64,000 nucleotides of DNA, taken from assembly GCF_900637395.1 (NCBI RefSeq), contig NZ_LR134372.1:620001-684000 (forward strand), in the 5' to 3' direction. The notes under the pieces are model-generated. The model ran no database searches and had not been told where the DNA came from. It saw only the letters and a list, made by a program, of their open reading frames with translations. A program made the position numbers and the translations under genes. Positions 37,103 to 47,139 of this stretch are shown in pieces. Source of the stretch: Campylobacter upsaliensis. GTDB lineage: Bacteria > Campylobacterota > Campylobacteria > Campylobacterales > Campylobacteraceae. How positions within the stretch are numbered: position 1 is the stretch's first letter; each line of letters begins with the position of its first letter.

Positions 37103-38202
37103 GTTTAGCGGTTGGTATAGTGGGCTTACCAAATGTTGGCAAATCTACGACCTTTAACGCTCTTACCAAAGCGCAAAATGCTCAAAGTGCAAACTATCCT
37201 TTTTGCACCATAGAGCCTAACCGTGCTATGGTTGAAGTGCCTGATGAGCGTTTGAAGGAGTTGGCTAGAATCGTAAAGCCTGAAAAAATTCTCCACTCAC
37301 TCATAGAATTTGTTGATATAGCTGGACTTGTAAAGGGTGCTAGTAAGGGCGAAGGCTTGGGAAATAAATTTCTTTCAAACATACGCGAAACAGAAGTGAT
37401 TTTACACATCGTGCGTTGTTTTGATGATGAAAATATCACGCATGTCGAGGGTGGGGTTGATCCTATTAGAGATATTGAGATTATCAACACTGAGCTGATT
37501 TTAGCGGATATTGAGCAGCTTAGTAAAAAAATAGAAAAATTAAATAAAGAAGCAAGGGCAAATCAAAAAGGCGCAAAAGAGACCTTAGAACTTGCTAATG
37601 CACTTTTAGAGCATTTAAATAAGGGCTTTAGTGCTAGTAGCTATGAGAAAAGAGAAAGTGAGCTTTATCAAAATTTAATTAAAGAATTAAGACTTTTGAG
37701 TGCTAAAGAAGTGATTTATGGTGCAAATGTCGATGAAGAGGGCATTAATAAGGACAATCAATTTGTCCTAGCCTTAAAAGAATATGCTAAGAAAAACAAT
37801 CAAGAAGTCATAAAACTTTGTGCGAAGATAGAAGAGGAGCTTGTGGGCTTGAGTGATGAGGAGGGGGCTGAATTTTTAAACTCTTTGGGAGTTAAAGAGA
37901 GTGGCTTGGCACAGATTATACGCACGGCTTTTTCTAAGTTGGGGCTTATTAGCTATTTTACGGCTGGAGAGATCGAGGTGCGTTCTTGGACGATAAAAAG
38001 AGGCTATAAAGCACCTAAGGCGGCTAGTGTGATTCATAATGACTTTGAAAAAGGCTTTATTAAAGCTGAAGTGATAAGTTATGAAGATTTTGTTAAATTT
38101 AAGGGCGAAAATGGCGCCAAAGAAGCTGGTAAATTACGCCTTGAGGGTAAAGACTACATCGTTTGCGATGGCGATGTAATGCACTTTAGGTTTAATGTGT
38201 GA
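37099..38202 (+). CDS. ychF: Ribosome-associated GTP/ATPase YchF (Obg family)
   Basis: A 367-residue Obg-related NTPase; YchF proteins prefer ATP and bind ribosomes. The P-loop GLPNVGKSTTFNALT is at residues 8-22, the switch region has DIAGLVKGASKGEGLGNKFL, and the C-terminal TGS domain includes YFTAGEIEVRSW and GDVMHFRFNV. Last gene of the rpiB string. Confidence 0.96.
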   Translation: MSLAVGIVGLPNVGKSTTFNALTKAQNAQSANYPFCTIEPNRAMVEVPDERLKELARIVKPEKILHSLIEFVDIAGLVKGASKGEGLGNKFLSNIRETEVILHIVRCFDDENITHVEGGVDPIRDIEIINTELILADIEQLSKKIEKLNKEARANQKGAKETLELANALLEHLNKGFSASSYEKRESELYQNLIKELRLLSAKEVIYGANVDEEGINKDNQFVLALKEYAKKNNQEVIKLCAKIEEELVGLSDEEGAEFLNSLGVKESGLAQIIRTAFSKLGLISYFTAGEIEVRSWTIKRGYKAPKAASVIHNDFEKGFIKAEVISYEDFVKFKGENGAKEAGKLRLEGKDYIVCDGDVMHFRFNV

Positions 38203-38254
38203 AAATTAAATTTTTGAAGCGTGTTGGGTGATAATAAAATATATAAGGAAAAAA

Positions 38255-39801
38255 ATGATGAAAAATGTTATTTTGTTGGGTGGGAGCAATAGCGTTATGC
38301 AAAATGGCTTACAAAAAGGACTTAAGGACGCCCTAATGTCCTGCGGGGGGGGGGGGGGGTGGAGTTCCATAATTTTGCCTTAGGTGGTTGCCGAAGTGTG
38401 CAAAAAATTTATGCTTTGACTAAAAATATAAATTTGATTGAAAAATCCAAATTAATTATTATAGAAACAAATATTAATGAACAATTAAGTTCTCTTCATG
38501 GTGTGTCTTTTGAAGCCATACAAAGAGATTTTAAATTATTTTGCAAAATGTTGGCTAGCTTAAATAAGCCTATACTTTTTATTATATTTCCTTTATATGA
38601 AGAGCCTTTTAAAAATAAATATTACGAACAATCTAAAATTAGAGCGATAAATAATCTTCATTTGTTGCAAATTAAAAAATATGCTTTCAATTTTATTAAT
38701 ATGCAACAATATTATGAGGAAAATGGCATCAAAGAATTTTTTAAGACTAATGATTGGTGGCATCAACTACCATCTATAATGAAAACATTAGGACAAAATA
38801 TTATTTTTAATTTAAAAGAATTTAAAAGTGAAAATGTAGAAATTAATCAAATTCCAAATTTTTTCGCCGCTACTTTGCAGGATGTTTTTGAAAATGTTAA
38901 TGAGCTTAAAAAAGAAGTGAAAAAAAATTCTTTATTTAAAGAAGAAGTATATAAGCTAAGTAAAAAAAGTAGATTGGTGTTTAAAAAGAAATTTCAAAAT
39001 TGGATTTTGTTAGGATTTGGAGTATGGAATGGAAAGCTAGATGAGTTTGATGGTGGATGTGTCATAAGTCTTATTTTTGAAAATCAAAAAACTAAAATTG
39101 TTAAATTTTGTAGAAGCAATTGGTTTGTAATGCATGGATTAAAGGATGGTTTTTGTATAGATGAAGAGAGTTTTTTGTATTTCAATGCCGATAATGAAAA
39201 GCAAACTGAACCTAGTGATAGTGCTGGAGTTTTTTTAGATCTTGATTATGCTAACACTTTAAATGTTGCTAATCTAACAAATCAAATTCTCCTCGTAAAA
39301 CCAGATGAAAATTTTAAAATCGATGCCCATTATGATTTTAATGTATTAGCAAATTTAGAAGTGCAAATAGATGAAAAATATAATTTCTCTCACCTTATCC
39401 CTGATGTGGTGCTTTTTAAGGAAATTATCGAGGAGTATAATGCTAGAATGGACCCAGTTAAAATCGCCCCTCTTCAAGCTGAAATCAAAAATTTAAAGCT
39501 TGAACTCCATCAAAAAAAGCAAAATCCTATACAAACGCACCTAGCTTACAAATTAGGTCGTGCTATCATAGAAAATTATCGAAGTTTTTGGGGATTTTTA
39601 GGACTTCCTTTTGTGCTAAATTATATTGCTAAAAAGCACAAAAAAGAAGCAAACATTCTACCTTGTGATGAAAATGAAAAACAAATTTTAAGTTACCAGT
39701 TAGGACTTGCTTTCATAAAAGCCCATAAAGCTTGGTATAAGGGAGGTTATATGTGGTTTATTTTTAGAGCTTTAAGTTTAAAGAAGCAATTTGGACGCTA
39801 A
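38255..39801 (+). CDS. Poly-G phase-variable SGNH/GDSL-hydrolase-like protein (OFF)
   Basis: About 515 residues if the 15-G tract (38345-38359) had 13 or 16 G. The first frame (ATG 38255) gives ILLGGSNSVMQNGLQKGL, an SGNH block I-like start. The second frame (to 39801) has FHNFALGGCRSV, which resembles the glycine block, and a D-x-x-H motif in TNDWWHQLPS as expected for the catalytic pair. The C-terminal half is unlike any family I know, except for a basic end. Such Campylobacter proteins modify surface sugars; this role is inferred. It sits between ychF and prfB. Confidence 0.72.
38345..38359 (+). repeat. Poly-G tract (15 G) in the SGNH-like gene
   Basis: Fifteen G between ATGTCCTGC and TGGAGTTCC, about 30 codons after the start. 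The frame upstream stops within about 30 bases after the tract. Confidence 0.95.
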
Positions 39802-39852
39802 TTCGTTTGTAGAAAAATATTGATGATTTGAAAAGCCTTAAACTAAATTTGC

Positions 39853-39858
39853 TACAAT
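39853..39858 (+). promoter_or_regulatory. Probable -10 box of prfB
   Basis: TACAAT in TGCTACAATGC, 20 bases before the prfB start. Confidence 0.45.
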
Positions 39859-39878
39859 GCAATTTTTAAGGAAAAACT

Positions 39879-40991
39879 ATGGATAATTATGAATTTAGCG
39901 AACTTTTAAAAAGCCTTGAGCAAAAGGTTAAAAACATAGCCTCCATCATAAAGCCTGATGAGCTTAGAGTAAAGCTTAGTGAGATTGAGACGCAAGAAAA
40001 TGATCCAAATTTTTGGAATAATGCCAAAAATGCCGCCATTTTGGGTAAGGAAAAGACCAAAATCACAAATTTGCTTAAAGCCTATGAAAATGCTTTCAAC
40101 GCCTTAAACGACGCGAGTGAGCTTTTTGATATGGCAAATAGCGAGAGTGATGATGAGACCTTAAAAGCCCTTTTTGAAGACGCACCAAAGCTAGAAGATA
40201 GTATTACAAGTCTTGAAATTTCTATGCTTTTAAGCGGAGAAAATGATAATAAAAATGCCATTGTCTCCATACACCCTGGTGCTGGTGGGACGGAGAGTAA
40301 CGACTGGGCGAGCATGCTTTATAGAATGTATTTGCGTTTTTGTGAGAGAGAAGGCTTTAAGGTCGAAACTTTGGACTTCCAAGAAGGCGATGAAGCAGGA
40401 CTTAAAGATGTGAGTTTTTTAGTCAAGGGTGAAAATGCTTACGGCTATTTAAAGGCAGAAAATGGAATTCACCGCCTTGTGAGAACTTCGCCTTTTGATA
40501 GTGCTGGGCGTAGGCATACGAGCTTTTCTAGCGTTATGGTAAGTCCTGAGCTTGATGATGATATTGAGATAGAGATAGAGGAAAAAGATTTGCGTATCGA
40601 TTTTTACCGCGCAAGTGGAGCTGGGGGTCAGCATGTTAATAAAACTGAATCTGCCGTGCGTATCACTCATATCCCTACTAACATAGTCGTGCAGTGTCAA
40701 AATGATAGAAGCCAGCATAAGAACAAAGCCACAGCCTTTAAAATGCTTCGTTCTCGCCTTTACGAGCTTGAATTGATGAAGCAAGAAGCAGTAGCAAATT
40801 CAGGAGAAAAAAGCGAAATGGGCTGGGGACATCAAATCCGCTCTTATGTGCTTTTTCCTTACCAGCAAGTCAAAGATACAAGAAGTAATGAGGCTTTTTC
40901 AAATGCGGAGGGAATTTTAGACGGAGATATTAAAAAAATGATAGAGGGTGTTTTAATTGCAATGAAGGCACAAAATAAGGAGGCAAAATGA
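39879..40991 (+). CDS. prfB: Peptide chain release factor 2
   Basis: A 370-residue class I release factor for UAA and UGA codons. It has the anticodon-like [15 protein letters not shown] and the catalytic loop [16 protein letters not shown] with GGQ. The frame is continuous, so the usual +1 programmed frameshift of prfB is absent. Its stop overlaps the next gene by four bases. Confidence 0.97.
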   Translation: MDNYEFSELLKSLEQKVKNIASIIKPDELRVKLSEIETQENDPNFWNNAKNAAILGKEKTKITNLLKAYENAFNALNDASELFDMANSESDDETLKALFEDAPKLEDSITSLEISMLLSGENDNKNAIVSIHPGAGGTESNDWASMLYRMYLRFCEREGFKVETLDFQEGDEAGLKDVSFLVKGENAYGYLKAENGIHRLVRTSPFDSAGRRHTSFSSVMVSPELDDDIEIEIEEKDLRIDFYRASGAGGQHVNKTESAVRITHIPTNIVVQCQNDRSQHKNKATAFKMLRSRLYELELMKQEAVANSGEKSEMGWGHQIRSYVLFPYQQVKDTRSNEAFSNAEGILDGDIKKMIEGVLIAMKAQNKEAK

Positions 40992-41461
40992 GAGCAATTC
41001 ATCTCTTTTTACTTGCGGCTATGATAGGTGTGGAGCTTATTTTGGGTGTGGTGGTCGCACCTGTTGTTTTTTATCCACAAAACTTAATTGGCGAAAATGT
41101 TTTAAGCCATTTTCAAAGTGGGCTTATGATGAGTGATATTTTTGTTAAAATGGGCTATGTCTTACTTGCAGTAGCACTTTTTAATGCCTTATATGAGCTT
41201 ATTAACTTTTTTAAAAAAGAGGAGAAATTTCAGCTAAGATTTTCCAAATTTGCTCTTTCTATCATCATTTTAATTCTTGCTTTATTTTTTGTATTTTATT
41301 TTACCGCTTATATTTTAGAAGCACAAAAAATGGGCGAAAGCGTCATTAAAACAACGGAATTTCAAAGTATGCACGAGGCAAGTGAAGTTGTAATAAAAAT
41401 TATCGTTTGTATGCAAATATTTTTGTATTTTTTAAGCTTTAAAATAGCTAAAAAAGACTAA
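40988..41461 (+). CDS. DUF4149-like four-helix membrane protein
   Basis: A 157-residue inner-membrane protein with four hydrophobic segments: [20 protein letters not shown], a second near residues 55-75, [20 protein letters not shown] and [15 protein letters not shown]. The pattern resembles DUF4149 proteins, with no known function. It overlaps prfB and precedes flaC, an order partly seen in C. jejuni. Confidence 0.72.
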   Translation: MRAIHLFLLAAMIGVELILGVVVAPVVFYPQNLIGENVLSHFQSGLMMSDIFVKMGYVLLAVALFNALYELINFFKKEEKFQLRFSKFALSIIILILALFFVFYFTAYILEAQKMGESVIKTTEFQSMHEASEVVIKIIVCMQIFLYFLSFKIAKKD

Positions 41462-41490
41462 AATTTGAAAAATTAAAGGAGGTAATTGAT

Positions 41491-42240
41491 ATGAAAATTA
41501 ACAATTCTAATGCAATGCAGCAAAATCATTATTTAAATAATGCGCAAAAATCGCAAGATAAAGCTTTAGAAAATATCGCAGCGGTGAGGGCTATTAGTGG
41601 GATAGATAGTGCAAATTTAGCAATTGCCGATTCTTTAAGATCTCAGTCAAGCACCATAGATCAGGGCGTGGCAAACGCCTATGATGCCATAGGAGTTTTA
41701 CAAATTGCCGATGCGAGTTTGACAAATATCTCTCAAAGTGCGGATAGGCTTAGTGAGCTTTCTGTAAGGATGAATAGTGGCATTATGACAGATGCGCAAA
41801 AAACTATGCTAAGAGGTGAGGCGACGCGTTTGACAGAGTCCATTAATGATTCTTTTAATAACGCGACCTTTAATGGTAAAAATGTTTTTCAAACTATGGA
41901 ATTTGTGGTAGGAAGTGGGACAGAGACGACAAATTTAAATTCCCTAAGCACAGATGGCTTAAGTATTGATAATCAAGAAAGCATTACAAGCTTTACTGAC
42001 CAACTTGGAAGTTTAAGGAGTGAGATAGGATCTGGCATTAATGCCCTTACTTCTAACATTAACTCCAGTGTGCAAAATAGCATCAATACCAAAGCCGCAG
42101 AAAATAATTTGCTCAATAATGATATGGCAAAAAATGTTAATGACTTTAATGCAGCGTATTTGAAAGAAAATGCCGCCGCTTTTGCAGCCGCACAAAGCAA
42201 TATTATGCTTCAGTCTAAAATCGCTAGTCTTTTATACTAA
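41491..42240 (+). CDS. flaC: Flagellin-like secreted protein FlaC
   Basis: A 249-residue flagellin homologue lacking the variable central domain. The N-terminal D0/D1 part has INNSNAMQQNHYLNNAQKSQ and LSELSVRMNSGIMTDAQKTM; the C-terminal D0 has NAAAFAAAQSNIMLQSKIASLLY. In C. jejuni, FlaC is exported through the flagellum and is not a main filament subunit. AAAGGAGGT precedes ATG 41491. I saw no sigma-28 core CGATAT close upstream. Confidence 0.9.
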   Translation: MKINNSNAMQQNHYLNNAQKSQDKALENIAAVRAISGIDSANLAIADSLRSQSSTIDQGVANAYDAIGVLQIADASLTNISQSADRLSELSVRMNSGIMTDAQKTMLRGEATRLTESINDSFNNATFNGKNVFQTMEFVVGSGTETTNLNSLSTDGLSIDNQESITSFTDQLGSLRSEIGSGINALTSNINSSVQNSINTKAAENNLLNNDMAKNVNDFNAAYLKENAAAFAAAQSNIMLQSKIASLLY

Positions 42241-42261
42241 AAGCCCTTTTTAAGGGCTTTT
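42239..42261. terminator. Bidirectional terminator flaC / YggS gene
   Basis: AAAAGCCCTT, loop TTT, AAGGGCTTTT: a perfect 10-bp stem overlapping the flaC stop and the last codons of the convergent YggS-type gene. Confidence 0.85.
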
Positions 42262-42879
42262 AAAAAGTATGCTCCCAAGTCTTAGCATATTTGACCCACA
42301 TTTTAAAGCCAATTCAAAATCATTACTCATACCCATAGAGCAAATGTTTGCACCGTGTTTTTGTAATTTTTCATAAATTCGGTAAGTGTCCTCAAAGCTT
42401 TTTTGAATCTTTTTTACATCATCACTATGCGTTCCTATACACATCACACCTTTAAGATTTAAATTTTTACACTCTTCTTGAATTTGCAAATATTCCTCAA
42501 AAGCTTTATTTAATTCGATCCCACTTTTATTTTCCTCAAAAGCACTATTAATTTCAAGCAGGGTATCAAGGGTGTAATTGAGTCTTTTATCAACAGCTTT
42601 GGCTAATTTTAAAGAATTGCAACTTTGCCACAAAATAGGGCGTTGTTTGATGAGAAGATTGATTTTATTGCTTTGTAAAGTGCCGATAAAATGCCATTTT
42701 ATTGTTAAATTTTCATCTTTTAAAAGTTCTTTTTTTTCACTTAGGGCTTTGACTTGATTTTCTCCAAATTCGCTAATGCCCTTATGATAAAATTCTTTGA
42801 TAGTGTTAGCATCGACATACTTACTTGCTGCTATAAGGCGGACATTTTTTGTTTTTTCTAAGATTTGTTCTAATTTCAT
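42250..42879 (-). CDS. YggS-family PLP homeostasis protein
   Basis: A 209-residue single-domain alanine-racemase-fold protein that binds pyridoxal phosphate and balances vitamin B6 pools, with no known racemase activity. The Schiff-base Lys lies in RLIAASKYVDANTI, and GENQVKAL, WHFIGTLQSNKINL and ICSMGMSNDFELAL are family signatures. Length is near normal. In C. jejuni a like gene also faces flaC. Confidence 0.93.
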   Translation of the reverse strand: MKLEQILEKTKNVRLIAASKYVDANTIKEFYHKGISEFGENQVKALSEKKELLKDENLTIKWHFIGTLQSNKINLLIKQRPILWQSCNSLKLAKAVDKRLNYTLDTLLEINSAFEENKSGIELNKAFEEYLQIQEECKNLNLKGVMCIGTHSDDVKKIQKSFEDTYRIYEKLQKHGANICSMGMSNDFELALKCGSNMLRLGSILFKSP

Positions 42880-42898
42880 TTTGACCTAAGCTTAAAAG

Positions 42899-42973
42899 TG
42901 GAGCGGGAAACGAGATTCGAACTCGCGACCCCAACCTTGGCAAGGTTGTGCTCTACCCCTGAGCTATTCCCGC
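42899..42973 (-). tRNA. tRNA-Gly (anticodon GCC)
   Basis: The minus strand folds into a full cloverleaf: acceptor GCGGGAA/TTCCCGC, D arm GCTC AGGGGTA GAGC, anticodon stem CAACC/GGTTG around loop TTGCCAA, T arm GCGAG TTCGAAT CTCGT. CCA is encoded. 75 bases. Confidence 0.97.
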
Positions 42974-43037
42974 AAAAAGAGTGAAATTATAATATAAAAA
43001 AAATCATTTTGTCAAGCAAAAAGCCTACCAATTTGCA

Positions 43038-44387
43038 TCAGTGAGCAAATTTGCTTGCTATTTGCGATTGGCTAATTATGCTTAAACTCTTTTTAAGAAA
43101 ATAAAAACTTAAGAAAAATACGCAAAAATCAGCCAAAAATGGACTAATCCACACTCCATTTAAGCCCAAAAAATAAGGCAGAGTAAGGATAAAAATAAGA
43201 GGTGCGAAAAGATTATTTATAAGACTTAAAATGAGGGAAAAATAAGCCCTATTAAAAGCCGTTAGCACAGAGCCTATAAGGATATTAAACCAAGCAATAA
43301 GAAAAACAAAAGAAAAAATATATAAAGCTTTGGTGCTAAATTCTAAAAAAGATTCATCATTTTTTTGGGTAAAAAATCCCACTAGAAATTCCCCATAAAA
43401 TATATTTAAAATAAAAACACAAACGCTAAAAGAAAGGGTAAAAATAAACATAGTTTTAAGTATGGCTTTGAGGTGTTTAAGATTTTTTTGGGCAAAATGA
43501 TAGCTTAGGGCTGGTTGCATAGCCTCACACATCGCAAGGGTTAATAGAGTGATAAAATTATCAATATAAAGTATGATAGAGTAGGTAGCCACAGCTTTCG
43601 CACCTGCTAGATGAAGGAGGATAAGATTAGCAAAGATACCAAAAATCGAAGCGGAGATATTGCTAAAAAATTCGCTACTTCCATTATAAATAATATTTTT
43701 TAAAGTTTTAAAAGAAAGATAAAGGGTAGAAAATTTCAACTGAAGTTTTTGGCCAAAAAAAGGATAAATATCCAAAAAAGTTCCAAGAGTAAAACCTATA
43801 CAACTAGCCAGTGCCGCAGAAAATAAACCCCAACCAAAAACCACGATAAAAAGATAATCCAAAATGATATTACTTAGTGCTACGATGATATTTACTATCA
43901 TAGAATGCGTTGTTTTTCCGCAAATTCTTAGATAATTATCAAGGGCAAAATAAGGGGCAATAATGGGCATAAATAGGGCAAAAACTAGAACAACTTCTTC
44001 GCAAAGCGTTTGAATATGGGGCGTTGTATCCAAAAAAGAAATTAAAAGTGGCGATATAAAATAGGCTAAAAAAGCCATAAGGGTATTAAGGGCGAAAATA
44101 AGAGCTAAGGCTGCGGTTAAAATGCGGTTAGCTTCTTTAAATTTAGCTAGGGCTAATTTCATCGAAATTTGCACCGATGAGCCTATGGCTATCATATCGC
44201 TTAATGCAAAACTTATCATTACAAAGGGCATTACTAAACCAAGTGCAGCAAGAGAATCGCTACCTAGATATTGCCCCACAAAAATACCATCAATAATAAT
44301 ATAAACAGAAAAGAAAGCCACGCTAATGACATTAGGCACGGCATATTTACAAAAAAGCCTTAAAGGGCTAAGATTGAAATTTGACAT
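43038..44387 (-). CDS. MATE-family efflux transporter
   Basis: A 449-residue, 12-helix inner-membrane protein of the MATE family, which exports drugs or metabolites with Na+ or H+. The N-terminal helix has VPNVISVAFFSVYIIIDGIF and GQYLGSDSLAALGLVMPF, family-typical; the halves repeat the six-helix fold. Substrate unknown. It stands alone between tRNA-Gly and moeA. Confidence 0.9.
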   Translation of the reverse strand: MSNFNLSPLRLFCKYAVPNVISVAFFSVYIIIDGIFVGQYLGSDSLAALGLVMPFVMISFALSDMIAIGSSVQISMKLALAKFKEANRILTAALALIFALNTLMAFLAYFISPLLISFLDTTPHIQTLCEEVVLVFALFMPIIAPYFALDNYLRICGKTTHSMIVNIIVALSNIILDYLFIVVFGWGLFSAALASCIGFTLGTFLDIYPFFGQKLQLKFSTLYLSFKTLKNIIYNGSSEFFSNISASIFGIFANLILLHLAGAKAVATYSIILYIDNFITLLTLAMCEAMQPALSYHFAQKNLKHLKAILKTMFIFTLSFSVCVFILNIFYGEFLVGFFTQKNDESFLEFSTKALYIFSFVFLIAWFNILIGSVLTAFNRAYFSLILSLINNLFAPLIFILTLPYFLGLNGVWISPFLADFCVFFLSFYFLKKSLSIISQSQIASKFAH

Positions 44388-44550
44388 AAATATCCTTAAT
44401 ATTTTTAAAATGTTAATTTTTGATAAATATTAAGGGGGCTAATGGAGACTTTGTAAAGCTAGAATATAACGCTTGATGAAAGAAAATAAGATATTTTTGT
44501 AAGTTGATTTTCTAAAATTCATAGGTGTTATTTAATCCAAATTTAGCAAA

Positions 44551-45717
44551 TTAAAGGTAAATAAGCTGGACACTTTCACCTTTTAAAATGCTTTCTTGCT
44601 TCTCATCGCTAATAAGCAAAAATGTGCTTTTAACAAGTGGTAAAATCATAGCCGAGCCAAAGTGATTATTATTAAAAGGCGTAAAAATGCCATTTTCTAA
44701 ATTTCCTAGGATAAGATTATTTCTCCCCGCTTTAAGCTTTAAGTCTTGACCCATAAGGGCATTTATTTTGCACCCTTTTTCTAAATTTCCACTGAGTAAA
44801 TTTAATATCTTTGTTGCAAAAATAAAGCAAGAAAGAAAAGCCGCCATAGGGTTTCCTGGTAAGATTAAGATGAGCTTATTATCTTTTTGATAAAGCTTAG
44901 TTGGCTTTGCAGGACGCGCTTTAATTTCATTAAAAATTTCTTTAAATTCAAGCTCTTTCAAAGCCCTATCCATAAAATCCGCCTCACCTACACTAGCACC
45001 TCCACTTGTGATGATGAGATCAAATTGATTATTTTGCAGAGCTTTTTTTGTGGCATCAAATTCATCTTTTATAATGCCAAGATAACAAGGATCATAGTCC
45101 TTTAGCAGAGCTTGCACGGCTAGAGCGTTGGCATTATAAATACTAAGTTCGTCGCACATCTGCCAAGGCTCTTTGAGCTCATCTCCGCTTGAAAAAATGG
45201 CAATTCTAGGCTTTCTTATTACTTTTATTTTATAAATTCCTTGTGCGGCGAGCAGAGTTATCATCGCAGCATTTAATTTTTGCCCTTTTTTGAGTAAAAG
45301 CTCCCCTTCTTTTTGCTCTTCGCCTTTAAAACGAAAGGCATTAAATCGCTTAGGCTTTGTTTTAATCACCAAAAAGCCATTTTCTAAATTTTCATCTTCA
45401 AGCATTAAGATCGTGTCTGCGTTTTTAGGCATTAAAGCACCTGTCATTATTTTAAAGCATTCATTTTTCTCAAGTTTATAAGGCGTTTTATCACCCGCTA
45501 AAATCACTCCCATAATCTTTAGCGGTGCGTTTATATCATCATAATTAAAGGCATAGCCATCAAGTGCCGCATTATCAAAGCTTGGTAAATTCTTTTTCGC
45601 ATATAAATCACAGGCTAAAACTCTGCCAAGTGCGTTTTCTAAACTTACAATTTCACTTTCTTTTAAAGGCGTTATATGCTTTTCTAAAAGCTCTAGGGTT
45701 TCAAAAATATTTTTCAT
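44551..45717 (-). CDS. moeA: Molybdopterin molybdenumtransferase
   Basis: A 388-residue enzyme that inserts molybdate into adenylated molybdopterin. Visible family stretches are [52 protein letters not shown] and [15 protein letters not shown]. It overlaps the murA stop by four bases, an order also present in C. jejuni. Confidence 0.95.
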   Translation of the reverse strand: MKNIFETLELLEKHITPLKESEIVSLENALGRVLACDLYAKKNLPSFDNAALDGYAFNYDDINAPLKIMGVILAGDKTPYKLEKNECFKIMTGALMPKNADTILMLEDENLENGFLVIKTKPKRFNAFRFKGEEQKEGELLLKKGQKLNAAMITLLAAQGIYKIKVIRKPRIAIFSSGDELKEPWQMCDELSIYNANALAVQALLKDYDPCYLGIIKDEFDATKKALQNNQFDLIITSGGASVGEADFMDRALKELEFKEIFNEIKARPAKPTKLYQKDNKLILILPGNPMAAFLSCFIFATKILNLLSGNLEKGCKINALMGQDLKLKAGRNNLILGNLENGIFTPFNNNHFGSAMILPLVKSTFLLISDEKQESILKGESVQLIYL

Positions 45718-46970
45718 TCTTCAAGCCTTGTGATATTTGCACCTAGTGCTTTAAATTTTTCTTCTAAATTCTCATAACCTCTATCTAAATGATAAATTCT
45801 ATGCACCCTGCTTGTGCCTTTTGCAGCAAGGGCGGCTAAGATGAGTGCTGAAGACGCCCTTAAATCAGTCGCCATAACATCAGCAGCGTTTAGCTCTTTG
45901 CCTCCAGTTATAGTAGCAATATGTCCATTAAGTTTGATATCCGCTCCCATTCTTAAAAGCTCACTGACATGCATAAAACGGTTTTCAAACAACCTTTCAT
46001 CAATGATACTTGTGCCATTTGCTCTAAGAGCCAGTGCCATAAATTGCGCTTGCATATCGGTAGGAAAGCCCGGATACTCGCTTGTAAGAATTTCCACAGG
46101 TTTGATTTCTTTAGCGGGAAGCAAGGTAATGCTATCATTTTCTATACTTATACCAAAGCCCATTTGCTCTAATTTTGCTAAAGCGGCGCTTAGATGATTT
46201 GGATTAACCTTACAAACGCTTATTTTAGAATTGACAATAGCCCCCGCACAAAGATAGGTCCCAGCCTCTATTCTATCGGGTATGACGGCAAATTCTTTAA
46301 ATTCTAAACACTCTCCACTTGTGCCATAAATTTCAAGCTCATCGCTACCTATGCCTTTAATATCAAGTCCAGCCTCCTTTAAAACCTCACAAAGTTGCAC
46401 CACTTCAGGCTCTTTAGCCACATTTAAAAGCCTTGTTTTGCCACTTGCTAATGCTGCTGCCATAATGATATTTTCACTCCCTGTAACGGTGATTTTATCA
46501 AAAAGCACTTCCGCACCCTTTAAAGCTCCACTTGCGACTACATAGCCTTGCTTGATTTGGATATTTGCTCCCATTTTTTCTAAGGCTAAAAGATGTAAAT
46601 CTATGGGTCTTTGTCCTATGGCGCAGCCTCCGGGAAGGCTCACTTCACAATGTCTAAAACGCGATAAAAGCGGTCCAAGTGTGAGTATAGAGGCACGCAT
46701 TTTGCGGACGATGTCGTATTTAGCTGTGGTTTGATTAAGTGTTGTGGTATTTAAAAGGGCTTCGTGTTTCTTTAAATCTGCTTTAGCGCCTAAATTTTGT
46801 AAGAGTGAGATGAGGGTTTTAATGTCTTCGACTTCAGGAACATTCGAGATAACGACTTCATTTTTAGCTAAAATACTTGAGACGATGAGTGGTAGGGCGG
46901 CATTTTTCGCGCCGTTAATTGTAACGCTTCCGCTTAGATGATTTGTGCCTTCTATTTGTAAATAGGTCAT
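45714..46970 (-). CDS. murA: UDP-N-acetylglucosamine 1-carboxyvinyltransferase
   Basis: A 418-residue cytoplasmic enzyme making the first committed step of peptidoglycan synthesis, and the target of fosfomycin. The catalytic cysteine is Cys in [15 protein letters not shown] near residue 115. [28 protein letters not shown] and [13 protein letters not shown] are conserved. The Cys (not Asp) predicts a fosfomycin-sensitive type by residue alone. Confidence 0.97.
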   Translation of the reverse strand: MTYLQIEGTNHLSGSVTINGAKNAALPLIVSSILAKNEVVISNVPEVEDIKTLISLLQNLGAKADLKKHEALLNTTTLNQTTAKYDIVRKMRASILTLGPLLSRFRHCEVSLPGGCAIGQRPIDLHLLALEKMGANIQIKQGYVVASGALKGAEVLFDKITVTGSENIIMAAALASGKTRLLNVAKEPEVVQLCEVLKEAGLDIKGIGSDELEIYGTSGECLEFKEFAVIPDRIEAGTYLCAGAIVNSKISVCKVNPNHLSAALAKLEQMGFGISIENDSITLLPAKEIKPVEILTSEYPGFPTDMQAQFMALALRANGTSIIDERLFENRFMHVSELLRMGADIKLNGHIATITGGKELNAADVMATDLRASSALILAALAAKGTSRVHRIYHLDRGYENLEEKFKALGANITRLEE

Positions 46971-47139
46971 ATAAATTCCTTGTTGATTATGCTAAATTAC
47001 AATTTTTTGTTATTATTTTTTCTTTCATCATACCAAAAAATAATAAATTATTAAGATAATGTTGGAAAATAAAAGTGCTTCAACTTCCATAGAAAAAAGT
47101 TAAATTTACAATATAGCGCAAAATGCTATGGAAGATTGA

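Noticed and set aside
38359-39801. GTG at the end of the poly-G tract as a true start
   Set aside because: No ribosome site precedes it, and the upstream frame supplies the expected SGNH block I with its own start codon and ribosome site.
39879-40991. Programmed +1 frameshift in prfB
   Set aside because: The reading frame is continuous for 370 codons, with no in-frame stop near codon 26, so no frameshift is needed.
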